From positions 1 to 64,000 of the forward strand of contig JAJFHN010000072.1 in assembly GCA_021775595.1 (NCBI GenBank): 64,000 bases of DNA. The letters are read 5' to 3'. Below, one piece after another: positions 24,308-38,820 of this stretch. Source of the DNA: Hyphomicrobiales bacterium (GTDB lineage Bacteria; Pseudomonadota; Alphaproteobacteria; Rhizobiales; Methyloligellaceae). Numbering within the stretch: the first letter of the stretch is position 1; every line of letters begins with the position of its first letter. The position numbers were made by a program, and so were the translations under genes. The notes under the pieces are model-generated. The model was given only the letters and a program-made list of their open reading frames with translations. It had not been told where the DNA came from and searched no databases.

Positions 24308-25672
24308 ATGGCCGTATTGGTCTACAAACACACTGCTGAGCGGCGCCTTTGGCGTCTTGCGCACCCTTGGCGCGTCGCGATTTTGTGCATTTTATCGCTC
24401 GCAGTGATGGGGTCGCCAATTATGGGCATCGGCGCGGCTGATGCGGAAACCCATGCCAAACCCACGGCCAAATACAAGTCACTCGTCGAGGACGGTTACC
24501 AGATGTGGCTTTCGCAGCTGCGCGCGGATGCGGTGGCAAGCGGCGTAACCAACGAGACGTTCAACGCGGCTATGCGTGACGTATCGCCAGATTGGTCATT
24601 GCCTGATTTGGTGCTGCCAAATTTGGGGCCTGATGCACCGGCACCGCCCGTTTCAAAAAAACAGGACAAACAACAAGCCGAATTTGGCCGGCCGTCGAGC
24701 TACATCCCCGAGCGCTCAATGGCGCGGATCGCGAAATTGGGCCGCAAAGAACTCAAATCTTGGGGCGAAACCCTTGAGGCGATTGAGAAGGAATATGGCG
24801 TTCAGAAGAGCGTAATCCTGGCCATTTGGGGCCGTGAGACGGGCTTCGGCCGCGCAAAGATCCCGCATTACACAATTCGTGCCCTAACAACCCAAGCGTT
24901 TCTGGGGCGTCGGAAAGAATTTTTTCGCAAAGAACTGTTGCTGGGACTGCAGATTTTACAGGCCGGTCATATCAGCCGGGAAAAGATGAAAAGCTCTTGG
25001 GCTGGCGCCATGGGGCACACGCAATTCCTGCCGAGCGATTTTCACAAATATGCCATCGATTACGACCGTGACGGCCGGCTCGACATTTGGGGAACGATCC
25101 CCGACGCGCTCGCATCAACAGCCAATTTCTTGAATAAAAACGGCTGGGAGGCCGGCAAGACATGGGGCTACGAGGTGCGGCTGCCAAGGAAATTCGATTG
25201 CACTCTGGCTGGACCCGACAATGCGCGGCCAATTCGCGACTGGCTGGCGCTCGGTCTGAAACGGACCTATGACCGGGAATTCAAGGAAGATCGGCAGAGC
25301 GAACAGGCATTTTTGGTGCTTCCAGCGGGCACCATGGGTCCCGCATTTCTCGCAATCAACAATTTCGCCGTGATCAAGCGCTATAATAAAGCCGATCTGT
25401 ATGCCCTTTATGTCGGTCATCTTGCCGACAGAATTTACAGCGACAGCAAGTTTGAAGGCCGATGGTCGAAAGTGTCGGGATTTGGCCGCAGCGACGTGAA
25501 GCTGCTTCAACAGCGGATTGCGGACAGTGGTATCGATGTGGGCAAAATCGATGGTCTGATTGGGTCCAAGACACGCGCCGCCGTCGGAACGTTTCAGAAG
25601 AAGCTTGGTTTGAAGCCGACATGCTATCCCAGCCGTGCGCTTATGAATCGCATAAAATCAGCATCCAATTAG
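24308..25672 (+). CDS. Lytic murein transglycosylase, MltB type, with C-terminal PG-binding domain (first of tandem pair)
   Basis: This protein cleaves peptidoglycan glycan strands, forming 1,6-anhydro-MurNAc ends, in the periplasm. The chosen ATG gives 454 residues beginning with a signal peptide (residues about 18-48). An SLT_2/MltB catalytic domain follows, with the general acid Glu177 in AIWGRETGFG, SWAGAMGHTQFLPS and ALASTANFLNKNGW. A PG_binding_1 domain ends the protein (about 395-454: GKIDGLIGSKTRAAVGTFQKKLGL). Its neighbour at 25799 has the same layout, so a tandem duplication is likely. Starting at 24242 would add 22 residues before the signal peptide. Confidence 0.93.
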   Translation: MAVLVYKHTAERRLWRLAHPWRVAILCILSLAVMGSPIMGIGAADAETHAKPTAKYKSLVEDGYQMWLSQLRADAVASGVTNETFNAAMRDVSPDWSLPDLVLPNLGPDAPAPPVSKKQDKQQAEFGRPSSYIPERSMARIAKLGRKELKSWGETLEAIEKEYGVQKSVILAIWGRETGFGRAKIPHYTIRALTTQAFLGRRKEFFRKELLLGLQILQAGHISREKMKSSWAGAMGHTQFLPSDFHKYAIDYDRDGRLDIWGTIPDALASTANFLNKNGWEAGKTWGYEVRLPRKFDCTLAGPDNARPIRDWLALGLKRTYDREFKEDRQSEQAFLVLPAGTMGPAFLAINNFAVIKRYNKADLYALYVGHLADRIYSDSKFEGRWSKVSGFGRSDVKLLQQRIADSGIDVGKIDGLIGSKTRAAVGTFQKKLGLKPTCYPSRALMNRIKSASN

Positions 25673-25798
25673 GCGCCGCGGAAAATTGACGGCGAAGTGG
25701 TCAGCGGTGTCTAGGCCAACAAAAAAACGCCTGCTAGATTCGCTCAAATGCGATTCGAAACGACAGCCAAAGCGATGGACCGAAAGCAGAGAGCAAAC

Positions 25799-27055
25799 AT
25801 GACCGAGCAGGTGCATCACGCGACCAGACGCCGACATCGCAGCGTCAGTGTGTTGATCCTGCTTGGGTTGATTGCGGCATGCCTTATCGGCGCGACCGCG
25901 ACGCCGATGGGGCCGGCTCAGGCGGCGGACGCAAAATTCAAAAAATTTGTCGATGGCTTTTGGCCGCGAGCACGCAAAGCCGGCATATCGCGCAAGACCT
26001 ATGTCCGCGCGTTCGAAGGCGTGGAACCCGATCCGGAAGTTTGGAAAAAAGACGCCCATCAGCCGGAATTCGTGATGCCAGCCTCGCAATATATCGCCTT
26101 AGCGGTCTCTGATACGCGCATCGAGACGGGCGCAAAGAAGCTGGTGGAATTGAAAGAATTACTTGATGCAATTGAAAAACGTTACAGCGTCGACCGCCAT
26201 GTCTTGATCGCGATTTGGGGCATGGAAACCAACTATGGAACGTTTCCTGGCGATAAATATGTGATCAGGGCCCTGGCAACGCTGGCCTACAAGGGGCGTC
26301 GCACAAAGTTCGGCCGGCGGCAGCTGATAGCGGCATTGCGAATTCTCGAACGCGGCGACACGACGCCAGAGCGGATGACCGGGTCTTGGGCTGGCGCCAT
26401 GGGACACACGCAGTTTATTCCCACGACATATCTCGGGAATGCCGTCGACTATGACGGCGATGGCAAGCGCGACATCTGGGACACGCTGCCAGACGCCTTG
26501 GCCTCGACGGCGAACTACCTCAAGCGCTCCAAATGGCAAATGGGTCAGACCTGGGGTTATGAGGTTGTGCTGCCCAAGCGCTTCAACACGCGCCAGGCGA
26601 GCTTGCGGACCGTCAAGACGATCGGTCAATGGCGCAAATTGGGGATAAAGCGGGTGCGCGATAAGGAGTTCCCGCGCACGGGAGACCGCGCCTCTCTGGT
26701 CTTGCCGGCAGGTTCAAAAGGCCCGGCCTTTCTCATTGTGCAGAATTTTCGTTCGATTATGCGTTACAACGCCGCGACCAAATATGCGCTGGCGGTTGGG
26801 TATCTCTCTGACAGAATTCGTGGCTATCCTGCCTTCGCGCGCGAGTGGCCGGACGGTGTTCGTCCACTCGACAGCGATCAGCGCCGAGAACTGCAAAAAT
26901 TGCTTCTGGCGCGCGGATTTGCAATCGGTGATATCGATGGCGTGATCGGCTCAAAGACCCGCGAAGCCGTGAGCACGGTACAAAAGGAAAAAGGACTGAA
27001 AGCCGATGGTTTTCCGAGCCTGAAACTGCTTCAGGCCATGCGAAAGGACAGTTAG
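25799..27055 (+). CDS. Lytic murein transglycosylase, MltB type, with C-terminal PG-binding domain (second of tandem pair)
   Basis: This paralogue of the preceding gene has 418 residues from the chosen ATG; in-frame ATGs at 25748 and 25775 lack better ribosome-binding sites. It has a signal peptide (about 14-45), the catalytic Glu143 in AIWGMETNYGTFPG, SWAGAMGHTQFIPTTYLG, and a C-terminal PG_binding_1 domain (IDGVIGSKTREAVSTVQ). Sequence identity to the first copy is high around the active site but lower at both ends, so the duplication is not recent. It stands before two SGNH hydrolases and an MBOAT acyltransferase on the same strand. Confidence 0.93.
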   Translation: MTEQVHHATRRRHRSVSVLILLGLIAACLIGATATPMGPAQAADAKFKKFVDGFWPRARKAGISRKTYVRAFEGVEPDPEVWKKDAHQPEFVMPASQYIALAVSDTRIETGAKKLVELKELLDAIEKRYSVDRHVLIAIWGMETNYGTFPGDKYVIRALATLAYKGRRTKFGRRQLIAALRILERGDTTPERMTGSWAGAMGHTQFIPTTYLGNAVDYDGDGKRDIWDTLPDALASTANYLKRSKWQMGQTWGYEVVLPKRFNTRQASLRTVKTIGQWRKLGIKRVRDKEFPRTGDRASLVLPAGSKGPAFLIVQNFRSIMRYNAATKYALAVGYLSDRIRGYPAFAREWPDGVRPLDSDQRRELQKLLLARGFAIGDIDGVIGSKTREAVSTVQKEKGLKADGFPSLKLLQAMRKDS

Positions 27056-27212
27056 CGGCTGGGGCGTCCAACCGTATTTCCACAACGAAACAGGAATTCA
27101 CGCTTTGGCAAGCATTCTGGGGCACCAATGGGATAAACTATGGTTGGTGATTCCCTTACACGCGCTAAGCTGTGTGCAGATATGGGACGGTAAGTACGAT
27201 TGAGGACACGAC

Positions 27213-28505
27213 ATGGTCGGTATTGCGTATCTCATATCCGGGCGAAAATTTGCCCATAAAATCCAAACATTCGTCGCAAGAACGCTGACGCAACTGGCTG
27301 CAGCGCTCGTATTTTGTGTGCTCGCCTCCAGCTCGGGCAGTGCCCAGGGCCTCAACCAGTTTTCGCGCGGCTACGTCACGCCATTTCCGGAAAACGATCA
27401 ATATAAATTGGCGGTTTTTGGAGATTCGCTGGGCGATGGCATGTGGGCAGGCCTCTATCGGGCATTCAAGCCCGACGCCAATATCGACGTCGTAAAGCAC
27501 TCACGAGTTTCCACCGGATTTGTCCGCGTCGACTATTTCGATTGGAACAACCGCATCAAAGGAATTCTTCAGAGTCAGTCGGTTCATATCGCCGTCATTA
27601 TGGTCGGCGCCAACGATATGCAGCCGATCCGGCGGGATCGCAAGTGGCACAAGGTGGGCACACCGGAATGGCGCGAAATCTATGGCGAACGGGTGGACCG
27701 CTTCATCAAGAGTCTCAAGGGTGCAAAGGCTGCCGTTTATTGGGTCGGACTGCCCATCATGCGGACGGCTCGGCATAACGACAGTATGCAATTCATGAAC
27801 GAGGTCTATCGCGAAAAGGCCTACGTCAACGGCGTTAAGTTCATCGATACGTGGAACGGATTTGCCGATCAGTTTGGCCGATACAGCGCCTTTGGCCCCG
27901 ATTTGAGTGGCCAAACGAAACGGCTGAGAGCGTCCGATGGCGTTCACTTCACAATGAACGGTTACCGCAAACTCGCTCACTTTGTTGAGCGCGCCATACG
28001 CGGCGATCTCAAACTTGCGAAATCCGAGCGCAACATTCCCCTGGCTGGCAACCAGTCGGAGCAGGATCGCGCCATGGGCCGCCGCAAAAAACCGGCAGTG
28101 CCCACTGACGAGAAGCAACGCGAAGTGAAGAAGGCGCCCGAGGCAGATGCCGAAAATGCGCAGAGCGAAACGGTCGTCAATCGCCAGCCGTCGGGCGTGC
28201 CCAACAGGGCTCGTAAAGAGGGTCGCGCCATATCGGGTGTGCAAATCGTGCGCCCCAATATCGTCGATTCCTCCGCCGGCGTTCTTGGATCAAGTTACTC
28301 GCCCCAAGGCGAAACAATCGCGCACGATCTGGACAACGGTCTGACAGCGCTAGCCTCAATATCGCCGTTTAATGATACCAATCTTGGCAACGTTACCCGG
28401 CGCCTGCCGCTATCCCAGCGGCCATATTATCGAGTGTTGATTAAGGGCGAACAACTGAGACCCAAGACTGGCCGCACGGACGATTTCTCCTGGCCAGGAA
28501 GTTGA
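27213..28505 (+). CDS. SGNH hydrolase-type esterase, DUF459-like
   Basis: This 430-residue protein has a signal peptide (about 20-44) and an SGNH domain (about 65-260). Block I is FGDSLGDGMWAG with the nucleophile Ser72, block III is GANDMQ, and block V is SDGVHF with Asp242 and His245. The C-terminal 150 residues are charged and low in complexity. GAGGAC lies upstream of the ATG. Family members remove or transfer acyl groups on glycans and peptidoglycan. Its neighbours (lytic transglycosylases and an MBOAT acyltransferase) suggest the substrate is an O-acyl group on an envelope polymer. Confidence 0.85.
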   Translation: MVGIAYLISGRKFAHKIQTFVARTLTQLAAALVFCVLASSSGSAQGLNQFSRGYVTPFPENDQYKLAVFGDSLGDGMWAGLYRAFKPDANIDVVKHSRVSTGFVRVDYFDWNNRIKGILQSQSVHIAVIMVGANDMQPIRRDRKWHKVGTPEWREIYGERVDRFIKSLKGAKAAVYWVGLPIMRTARHNDSMQFMNEVYREKAYVNGVKFIDTWNGFADQFGRYSAFGPDLSGQTKRLRASDGVHFTMNGYRKLAHFVERAIRGDLKLAKSERNIPLAGNQSEQDRAMGRRKKPAVPTDEKQREVKKAPEADAENAQSETVVNRQPSGVPNRARKEGRAISGVQIVRPNIVDSSAGVLGSSYSPQGETIAHDLDNGLTALASISPFNDTNLGNVTRRLPLSQRPYYRVLIKGEQLRPKTGRTDDFSWPGS

Positions 28506-28533
28506 AGGCCCTTCCCAACTAGGTATCGCGTAA

Positions 28534-30069
28534 ATGCGTTGGGAATATCATGAAAGAGGCTGGCGGACTGCGCCTGGCCAAATTGTCGACACCGGCCGGT
28601 CGGGCGCGGGGTGGTTTGGCATTTTGCTTTTCGCGGCCTTGGTGCTGGGATTCTTCGCTGGCGAAAGGTTTTTGCCGCGCCTCGATGGCGGTGACATTTC
28701 CAATGTCATCATGACCCACGATCAGATTGCACGCTCGCGCAAGGCCGCTAAGTTGAAGGTCGCCATTGCGCCGACGCTGCGTGTGGCGAAGGTCGACGCA
28801 GCGCCAAAGCAGGACGTGGCCAGACAGGCGCCACCTGCATCCAAACGCTCGCCACGGGCCGCCATCGCACTTTCGAATTTCTATGCAGCTCTGCGCAGTC
28901 TGGACGAGGGCGCTCGTAGCGAGCCCGTGACCGTCGTGCATTTGGGTGACAGCCATATCGCGTCCGATCGGTTCAGCGGTGATATTCGCGAGCTGTTGCA
29001 GAAGCGGTTTGGCGATGCGGGCCGAGGTATGATGATGCCCGGGTTCCCGTTTGGCTATTACCGGGCCCGTGGCGTTAAGTTCTCCAAGAGCGCCGGTTGG
29101 ACCGCGCAAAACAGCCTGCATAAGGGCAACGGGCCATATGGTTTGAGCGGCGTTAAGTTGACGACACGCCGGCGCGACGCGCGGCTTTCGCTCACGAGCC
29201 ACGACGGTGCATTCGAATGGGCCGACGTGGCGTTCTTGACCGGGCCCAATCAGGGCAGTGCGGAAATTGCCGTCGACAACACAACCAAGCGCGTTCGGAC
29301 CAAAAGCAGCGAATCCGGTGTTCTGTTTGAACGCATTCCGGTCAAAGGAACCAAGCTCGAAGTGCGTGCTGTTGGCGATGGCGCCATTACGGTCCTGTCG
29401 TGGGCAGTTGGTGCAGGTAGGCCCGGAGTACGCTACGTCAATTTCGGAATTCCAAGCGCGACAGCGGACATCACGCGCAAATGGGACAATTCGTTGGTTG
29501 CGGCCGATCTGGCGCGGCTCGACCCTGAACTCATCGTATTGGGCTATGGCACCAATGAGGGGTTCAATGACGGTCTCGATGACAGAGCCTATGAGCGGCG
29601 TTTTAGACAGCTGATCGATCGATTGCGGCAGATGGCGCCCAAGGCTGATTTTCTTGTCATTGGCCCGCCTGATGGCGCCAGGTTTCCGCGAGCCTTGCGC
29701 GGCCGCTCGAAGAGCGCGTCGCTGGCGGGCAGCGGTTGTCGCGCCCTGGGGGGTGATGAGCGGAGCGGCTACTCGAAACTTATTCGCTCTGGCGACCGGC
29801 GTCTGGCGCGTTGGCATCCGCCACCAAAACTAGATGCCGTAAGGCAAGCGCTCAAGCGAGCGGCTTCGATTAACGGCGCCCATTTTTGGGACTGGTCGAG
29901 CGTCATGGGCGGCCCATGCGGCATCCACAAATGGGTTCAGGCAGACCCCAAATTGGCCGCATCCGATCATGTTCATATTACGGGGGCGGGCTCGCGCCGT
30001 TCCGCTGAGGTTCTCTATACGGAACTCATGGCCGGCTTCACCGCACATAAGATGGTGGCGCAACGATGA
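28534..30069 (+). CDS. Membrane-anchored SGNH/GDSL hydrolase
   Basis: This 511-residue protein has one N-terminal helix (GWFGILLFAALVLGFFAG, about 25-42) and a large periplasmic part. The SGNH features are HLGDSHIASDRFSGD (Ser140), GYGTNEGFND (block III, Asn in GTNE) and SDHVHITGAG (Asp478 and His481). It begins 28 bp after the previous SGNH gene, so translation is probably linked. The long insert between blocks I and III may be a carbohydrate-binding beta domain. In known O-acetylation systems a PatB-like SGNH protein works with an MBOAT protein such as the next gene product. Confidence 0.88.
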   Translation: MRWEYHERGWRTAPGQIVDTGRSGAGWFGILLFAALVLGFFAGERFLPRLDGGDISNVIMTHDQIARSRKAAKLKVAIAPTLRVAKVDAAPKQDVARQAPPASKRSPRAAIALSNFYAALRSLDEGARSEPVTVVHLGDSHIASDRFSGDIRELLQKRFGDAGRGMMMPGFPFGYYRARGVKFSKSAGWTAQNSLHKGNGPYGLSGVKLTTRRRDARLSLTSHDGAFEWADVAFLTGPNQGSAEIAVDNTTKRVRTKSSESGVLFERIPVKGTKLEVRAVGDGAITVLSWAVGAGRPGVRYVNFGIPSATADITRKWDNSLVAADLARLDPELIVLGYGTNEGFNDGLDDRAYERRFRQLIDRLRQMAPKADFLVIGPPDGARFPRALRGRSKSASLAGSGCRALGGDERSGYSKLIRSGDRRLARWHPPPKLDAVRQALKRAASINGAHFWDWSSVMGGPCGIHKWVQADPKLAASDHVHITGAGSRRSAEVLYTELMAGFTAHKMVAQR

Positions 30070-30182
30070 TACCGCGCCAGTCATTTGAAGCGGAGTGCGC
30101 CGACATACATCACATGATGCCGACAAGCCGGGGCTGCGCGGCTGGCAATATGGCATTATGGGTTGAACCTCGCGTGGATTAG

Positions 30183-31664
30183 ATGCTGTTTCCAACCCTC
30201 AATTTCGCGCTTTTCTTCATGGTGGTCTTCGCCATCAGTTGGGAGCTCAAGGATCGCGAGGAGTTCAGGAAGGCGTTTCTGCTTGGCGCCAGCTATTTCT
30301 TTTACGGATATTGGGATTGGCGGTTCACGGCGCTCTTGGCCGGCAGTTCGCTCATTAATTATGCCGCTGGCCGCTTCTTGTCACTGACCGACGACGATCG
30401 ACAGAGACGAATTCTTGTCGCGACGGCTGTCGCCTTGAACCTGTCGATACTCGGCCTGTTTAAATACTATGGCTTCTTTTTGGATTCGCTGGCCGACGTG
30501 CTGCTGGCCATGCGATGGGAGCGCGATCTGCCCTTTATGGAGATTGTGCTACCCGTCGGCATTTCGTTTTTCACGTTCCAGGGTATTTCTTACGTCGTCG
30601 ACGTCTACCGCCGCGACATTCCAGCAGCAGACTCGGCGCTGGACATTTTTCTGTATATTTCTTTTTTCCCGCAATTGGTGGCGGGTCCGATTGTGCGCGC
30701 TGCGCATTTTCTGCCACAGCTCAATCAGAAACCTCAGCTTGAGCGCTCAATGGTCTCGCTCGGCATCGTTCTGATTCTGATCGGTCTCTTCAAGAAGATG
30801 GTGATCGCCAATTATCTAGCGAGCGAGCTGGTCGATACGGTCTTCTTCGACCCATCGGTTCACAGCAGCCCCGACCTGTTACTGGCGCTCTATGGATATG
30901 CGGTTCAGATCTATTGTGATTTTTCGGGATACAGCGACATTGCCATCGGTGTTGCGGCTCTGCTTGGCTATAGGTTCAAGTGGAATTTCAATCAGCCGTA
31001 TCGCGCGGCATCGCTGCGGGAGTTTTGGCACCGTTGGCATATCTCGCTTTCGGAGTGGCTGCGCGATTACCTCTATAAGCCGCTCGGCGGCAGCCGGCAC
31101 GGTGGTCTCAAGACATATCGCAATCTAATGCTGACCATGTTTTTGGGTGGAATTTGGCACGGCGCTGCCTGGACATTTGTGATGTGGGGACTGATCCACG
31201 GATCTGTTTTGGCAGCCGAACGGTTGTTGGCGAGCATACGAAGCGCACCCGCTCCAGCCGTCGCGATCGTGGGCTTCGGCCATGGTGCGACCGGGCAACT
31301 GCTCTCGGCCGGTTCGGCCGGCCAGCATATTTTCAGCAGGGTCGTCCGCATATTCATGACGTTCAACATCGTGTGTTTTGCTTGGATATTTTTCCGCGCG
31401 GAGAACTTCGCGTTTGCCTTGGACTATCTCAACGGATTGATTGATTGGAACGGTGAGGCACAGTTCGCCGGACCATTTCTTGTAGTGCTGATTGGCGCAT
31501 CGCTGGCGTGCCATTTCTTGCCCGAGACAATGGTCGAGCACGTGGCGCGCCGGCTCGAATGGTTGGGGCCAATCGGACTGGGTTTGATTTTAGGATTTGG
31601 CGTGCTTTTGATCGAGGCGGTTGCGCCAGAAGGCGTTGCACCATTCATCTATTTTCAGTTCTAA
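30183..31664 (+). CDS. MBOAT family O-acyltransferase (AlgI/PatA type)
   Basis: This 493-residue polytopic membrane protein has about ten helices and moves acetyl or acyl groups from the cytoplasm to a periplasmic acceptor. It starts MLFPTLNFALFF as typical AlgI-like proteins do. The conserved PQLVAGPIVR motif lies near residue 160. REFWHRWHISLSEWLRDYLY (about 280-299), GGIWHGAAW with His326, and WGLIHG with His339 identify the active-site region. The pair with the SGNH protein just upstream fits the PatA/PatB and AlgI/AlgJ arrangements. The acceptor (peptidoglycan, exopolysaccharide or LPS) cannot be told. Confidence 0.93.
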   Translation: MLFPTLNFALFFMVVFAISWELKDREEFRKAFLLGASYFFYGYWDWRFTALLAGSSLINYAAGRFLSLTDDDRQRRILVATAVALNLSILGLFKYYGFFLDSLADVLLAMRWERDLPFMEIVLPVGISFFTFQGISYVVDVYRRDIPAADSALDIFLYISFFPQLVAGPIVRAAHFLPQLNQKPQLERSMVSLGIVLILIGLFKKMVIANYLASELVDTVFFDPSVHSSPDLLLALYGYAVQIYCDFSGYSDIAIGVAALLGYRFKWNFNQPYRAASLREFWHRWHISLSEWLRDYLYKPLGGSRHGGLKTYRNLMLTMFLGGIWHGAAWTFVMWGLIHGSVLAAERLLASIRSAPAPAVAIVGFGHGATGQLLSAGSAGQHIFSRVVRIFMTFNIVCFAWIFFRAENFAFALDYLNGLIDWNGEAQFAGPFLVVLIGASLACHFLPETMVEHVARRLEWLGPIGLGLILGFGVLLIEAVAPEGVAPFIYFQF

Positions 31665-31685
31665 TGGCGATGCTGGGATAATCGA

Positions 31686-32207
31686 TTGATGTCGTTTGCG
31701 TTGGAGTTTCGAAAAAATCATTTGAGCGGCCGGGCCGCTCCGGTCATTGCGCCGGCCAAACGGCGGCGCGCGCGCTCCAAATCGGCTGACCGGAAGGCGG
31801 TCAACGCCGCCACGTCTATCAGCGGTCGTCAGGTTGCACGCGCTCTGATGATTGCAGGTCTTATCCTGGCGGTCTTTAATTCAAGCGCGTTGGTGCAGTA
31901 CACCCACAGGCTTTCCGACAATGTTTTAGGGCCGGAAATCATCATCGCCTCGGAGAAATGGCACGCTCTGATGGAAACGGGCCGAATGACCGAAATCAGC
32001 CATAGGATACGCACGGCAGTGGCGACAGCGCGGACATCCAGTTGGCATGACATTGGCGAAAATCTCGGGCTCGACGTTCGGCAGATCAGCCAGTCCGGTG
32101 AGCCGAACAGCCAGTCCAACAACGGCATAATCACTTCGGCGCCCCAACGCCCGGACGAGCGTGGCGAACAGCCGCTTCGAAGTTCAATTGCGGATGGATC
32201 CAGCTAG
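31686..32207 (+). CDS. Small membrane-anchored protein of unknown function
   Basis: This is a 173-residue protein not recognised in any family. A very basic N-terminus (about 1-50, AKRRRARSKSADRK) precedes one helix (ARALMIAGLILAVFNSSALV, about 52-72). A periplasmic region of about 100 residues follows. It begins 22 bp after the MBOAT gene and is probably the last gene of that operon, so it may be an accessory factor of the acyltransferase. Confidence 0.65.
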   Translation: MMSFALEFRKNHLSGRAAPVIAPAKRRRARSKSADRKAVNAATSISGRQVARALMIAGLILAVFNSSALVQYTHRLSDNVLGPEIIIASEKWHALMETGRMTEISHRIRTAVATARTSSWHDIGENLGLDVRQISQSGEPNSQSNNGIITSAPQRPDERGEQPLRSSIADGSS

Positions 32208-32246
32208 ACCGATTGAGCTGGCATCGAAATGCCGGTTGCCTGCCGG

Positions 32247-33665
32247 CTAACGCGGCAGGTCGCTGTGACCCATTAGAAATGCGTCAATGGCGTGGGCCGC
32301 CTGTCGGCCCTCGCGGATCGCCCAGACCACCAGCGACTGACCACGCCGCATATCGCCAGCTGTAAAGACTTTTTCCCGCGACGTCAGATATTGGATCTCG
32401 TTGGCTTTAACGTTTCCGCGCTCGTCGAGCTCGACACCAAGATCGGCCAGCAAACCTTCGTGGATTGGATGAAGAAAGCCCATGGCCAGCAGAACCAGGT
32501 CAGCTTTCAGCTCGAACTCCGAGTCATCTATCGGTTTCATGCTGCCGTCGACCTGCACGCATTGCAGTGTTTTTACGCGTCCATCGACGCCTCTGACGCC
32601 TGTGGTCATTACGCTCCAGTCTCGATTTGCCCCTTCGGCCTGGCTGGAAGACGTTCGCATTTTGAGTGGCCAATGCGGCCAGGTCATTTCCTTGTTTTCC
32701 GCTTCGGGCGGGCGCGGCAAGATCTCGAGCTGAGTAACCGACAATGCGCCTTGGCGAAATGACGTTCCGATGCAGTCTGAGCCTGTATCGCCACCGCCGA
32801 TCACTACGACGTGCTTGCCGTCAGCCGTGATCGGTTTGACATCGCCTAACGGCTCGTTGCCGCCCCGCCGGTTTTGCTGGACAAGAAAATCCATGGCGAA
32901 ATGAATGCCGTCTAAGTCGCGGTCTTCAATCGGCAAGTCGCGGGGGTGCTCGGAACCTCCGGCCAGCAGCAAAGCGTCATGGTTCAGGTCCAGCTCTTCG
33001 ATGGAGAGATCCGTGCCGACATCGACGCCGCAATGGAACGTGACGCCTTCCGCTTCCATTTGAGCGACCCGTTGATCGATGATGTGTTTTTCCATCTTGA
33101 AATCTGGAATGCCGTAGCGCAACAGACCGCCCGGCTTGGCATTTCTTTCGTAGACATGCACATCGTGGCCGGCGCGGGCGAGCTGTTGTGCACCTGCCAG
33201 TCCGGCCGGACCCGATCCGATAATGCCAATGCGCTTACCCGTTGTATGGACCGGAGGTTGCGGTCCGACCCAGCCTTGCGACAAGGCTTTATCGGCAATC
33301 GTACATTCGATTGTCTTGATGGTTACAGGCGCATCTTCAAGATTAAGCGTGCAGGCGGCCTCGCATGGCGCGGGACAAATCCGGCCGGTGATTTCGGGAA
33401 AATTGTTGGTCGAATGAAGGTTGCGAGAGGCTTCCTGCCAACTGTCGTTGTAGATGAGATCATTCCAATCGGGGATCTGGTTGTTTACAGGACAGCCCGT
33501 ATGACAATACGGAATTCCGCAGTCCATACACCGCGCGGCCTGTCGGCGAACATTTTCGTCATCCAGTGGAATCACAAATTCGTTGTAGTTACGAACGCGA
33601 TCGGATGCCGGACGATTCTTGCGATCCTGCCGGTCTATTTCCAGAAACCCGGTTACTTTGCCCAT
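32247..33665 (-). CDS. gltD: Glutamate synthase small (beta) subunit
   Basis: This is the NADPH-oxidising flavoprotein subunit of GOGAT, 472 residues when started at the ATG at 33665 ([15 protein letters not shown]). Two Cys-rich clusters are visible near the N-terminus: [14 protein letters not shown] and [12 protein letters not shown]. Dinucleotide-binding motifs [14 protein letters not shown] (FAD) and [11 protein letters not shown] (NADPH) follow. The upstream gltB stop is 4 bp away, so the two are co-transcribed. Together they make glutamate from glutamine and 2-oxoglutarate. Confidence 0.96.
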   Translation of the reverse strand: MGKVTGFLEIDRQDRKNRPASDRVRNYNEFVIPLDDENVRRQAARCMDCGIPYCHTGCPVNNQIPDWNDLIYNDSWQEASRNLHSTNNFPEITGRICPAPCEAACTLNLEDAPVTIKTIECTIADKALSQGWVGPQPPVHTTGKRIGIIGSGPAGLAGAQQLARAGHDVHVYERNAKPGGLLRYGIPDFKMEKHIIDQRVAQMEAEGVTFHCGVDVGTDLSIEELDLNHDALLLAGGSEHPRDLPIEDRDLDGIHFAMDFLVQQNRRGGNEPLGDVKPITADGKHVVVIGGGDTGSDCIGTSFRQGALSVTQLEILPRPPEAENKEMTWPHWPLKMRTSSSQAEGANRDWSVMTTGVRGVDGRVKTLQCVQVDGSMKPIDDSEFELKADLVLLAMGFLHPIHEGLLADLGVELDERGNVKANEIQYLTSREKVFTAGDMRRGQSLVVWAIREGRQAAHAIDAFLMGHSDLPR

Positions 33666-33669
33666 AAAC

Positions 33670-38400
<4,731 letters not shown>

Positions 38401-38769
38401 TGCTGCGCGCCATATTACGGCAGGCAGAGCTTTCGGCACAGCACTTCTGGCCTCTCCGATGACCGCTAGGGTCGAAGAGCGCGTGCTGCGGAATCTAGAG
38501 CGTCCCAGTCCTAGAGCGCCGGCTGCGATTGGTTCGGCCGGCCGATCATGCAATCTGGAACAACGCCGACGTTTCGCCACCCCTCCCAAGACAGCGCCAG
38601 CAGATTCAGGATCGGTCTGAACATCAGCCGAGCCCGAGGCTGCCGGATACGCCCAGCCTAAAGGACAGGATAGCTGTCCTATCCTTGGCCAAAGGTGCCA
38701 GATTTCAGCAATTTAGACAAGAAGTGAGGCGGGATCGGCATGCGTCAGCTGAATCGGAAGCAAATGCAA
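38401..38769. other. 369-bp gap upstream of gltB; overlapping palindromes
   Basis: No gene is recognised. Overlapping inverted repeats AGGACAG/CTGTCCT (38662-38680) and AGGATAG/CTATCCT (38667-38685) could form two alternative hairpins or serve as an operator. The gltB promoter must lie here, but I cannot point to clear -35 and -10 boxes. Confidence 0.4.
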
Positions 38770-38795
38770 GACGGGCGCCCTGAGGGGCGCCCGTC
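38770..38795 (-). terminator. Strong GC-rich hairpin downstream of hsp20
   Basis: GACGGGCGCC (38770-38779) pairs with GGCGCCCGTC (38786-38795) around a short loop. It lies 25 bp beyond the hsp20 stop. The T run after it on the minus strand is short (TTGCATTT), so it may terminate weakly or act as a bidirectional barrier. Confidence 0.55.
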
Positions 38796-38820
38796 AATTC
38801 GCGAGAGTGAGAGGGCGGAC

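Noticed and set aside
28519-29817. Minus-strand frame of 432 codons
   Set aside because: Exact antisense of the SGNH hydrolase gene, whose catalytic motifs are clear; Arg/Ala/Gln-rich with no family pattern.
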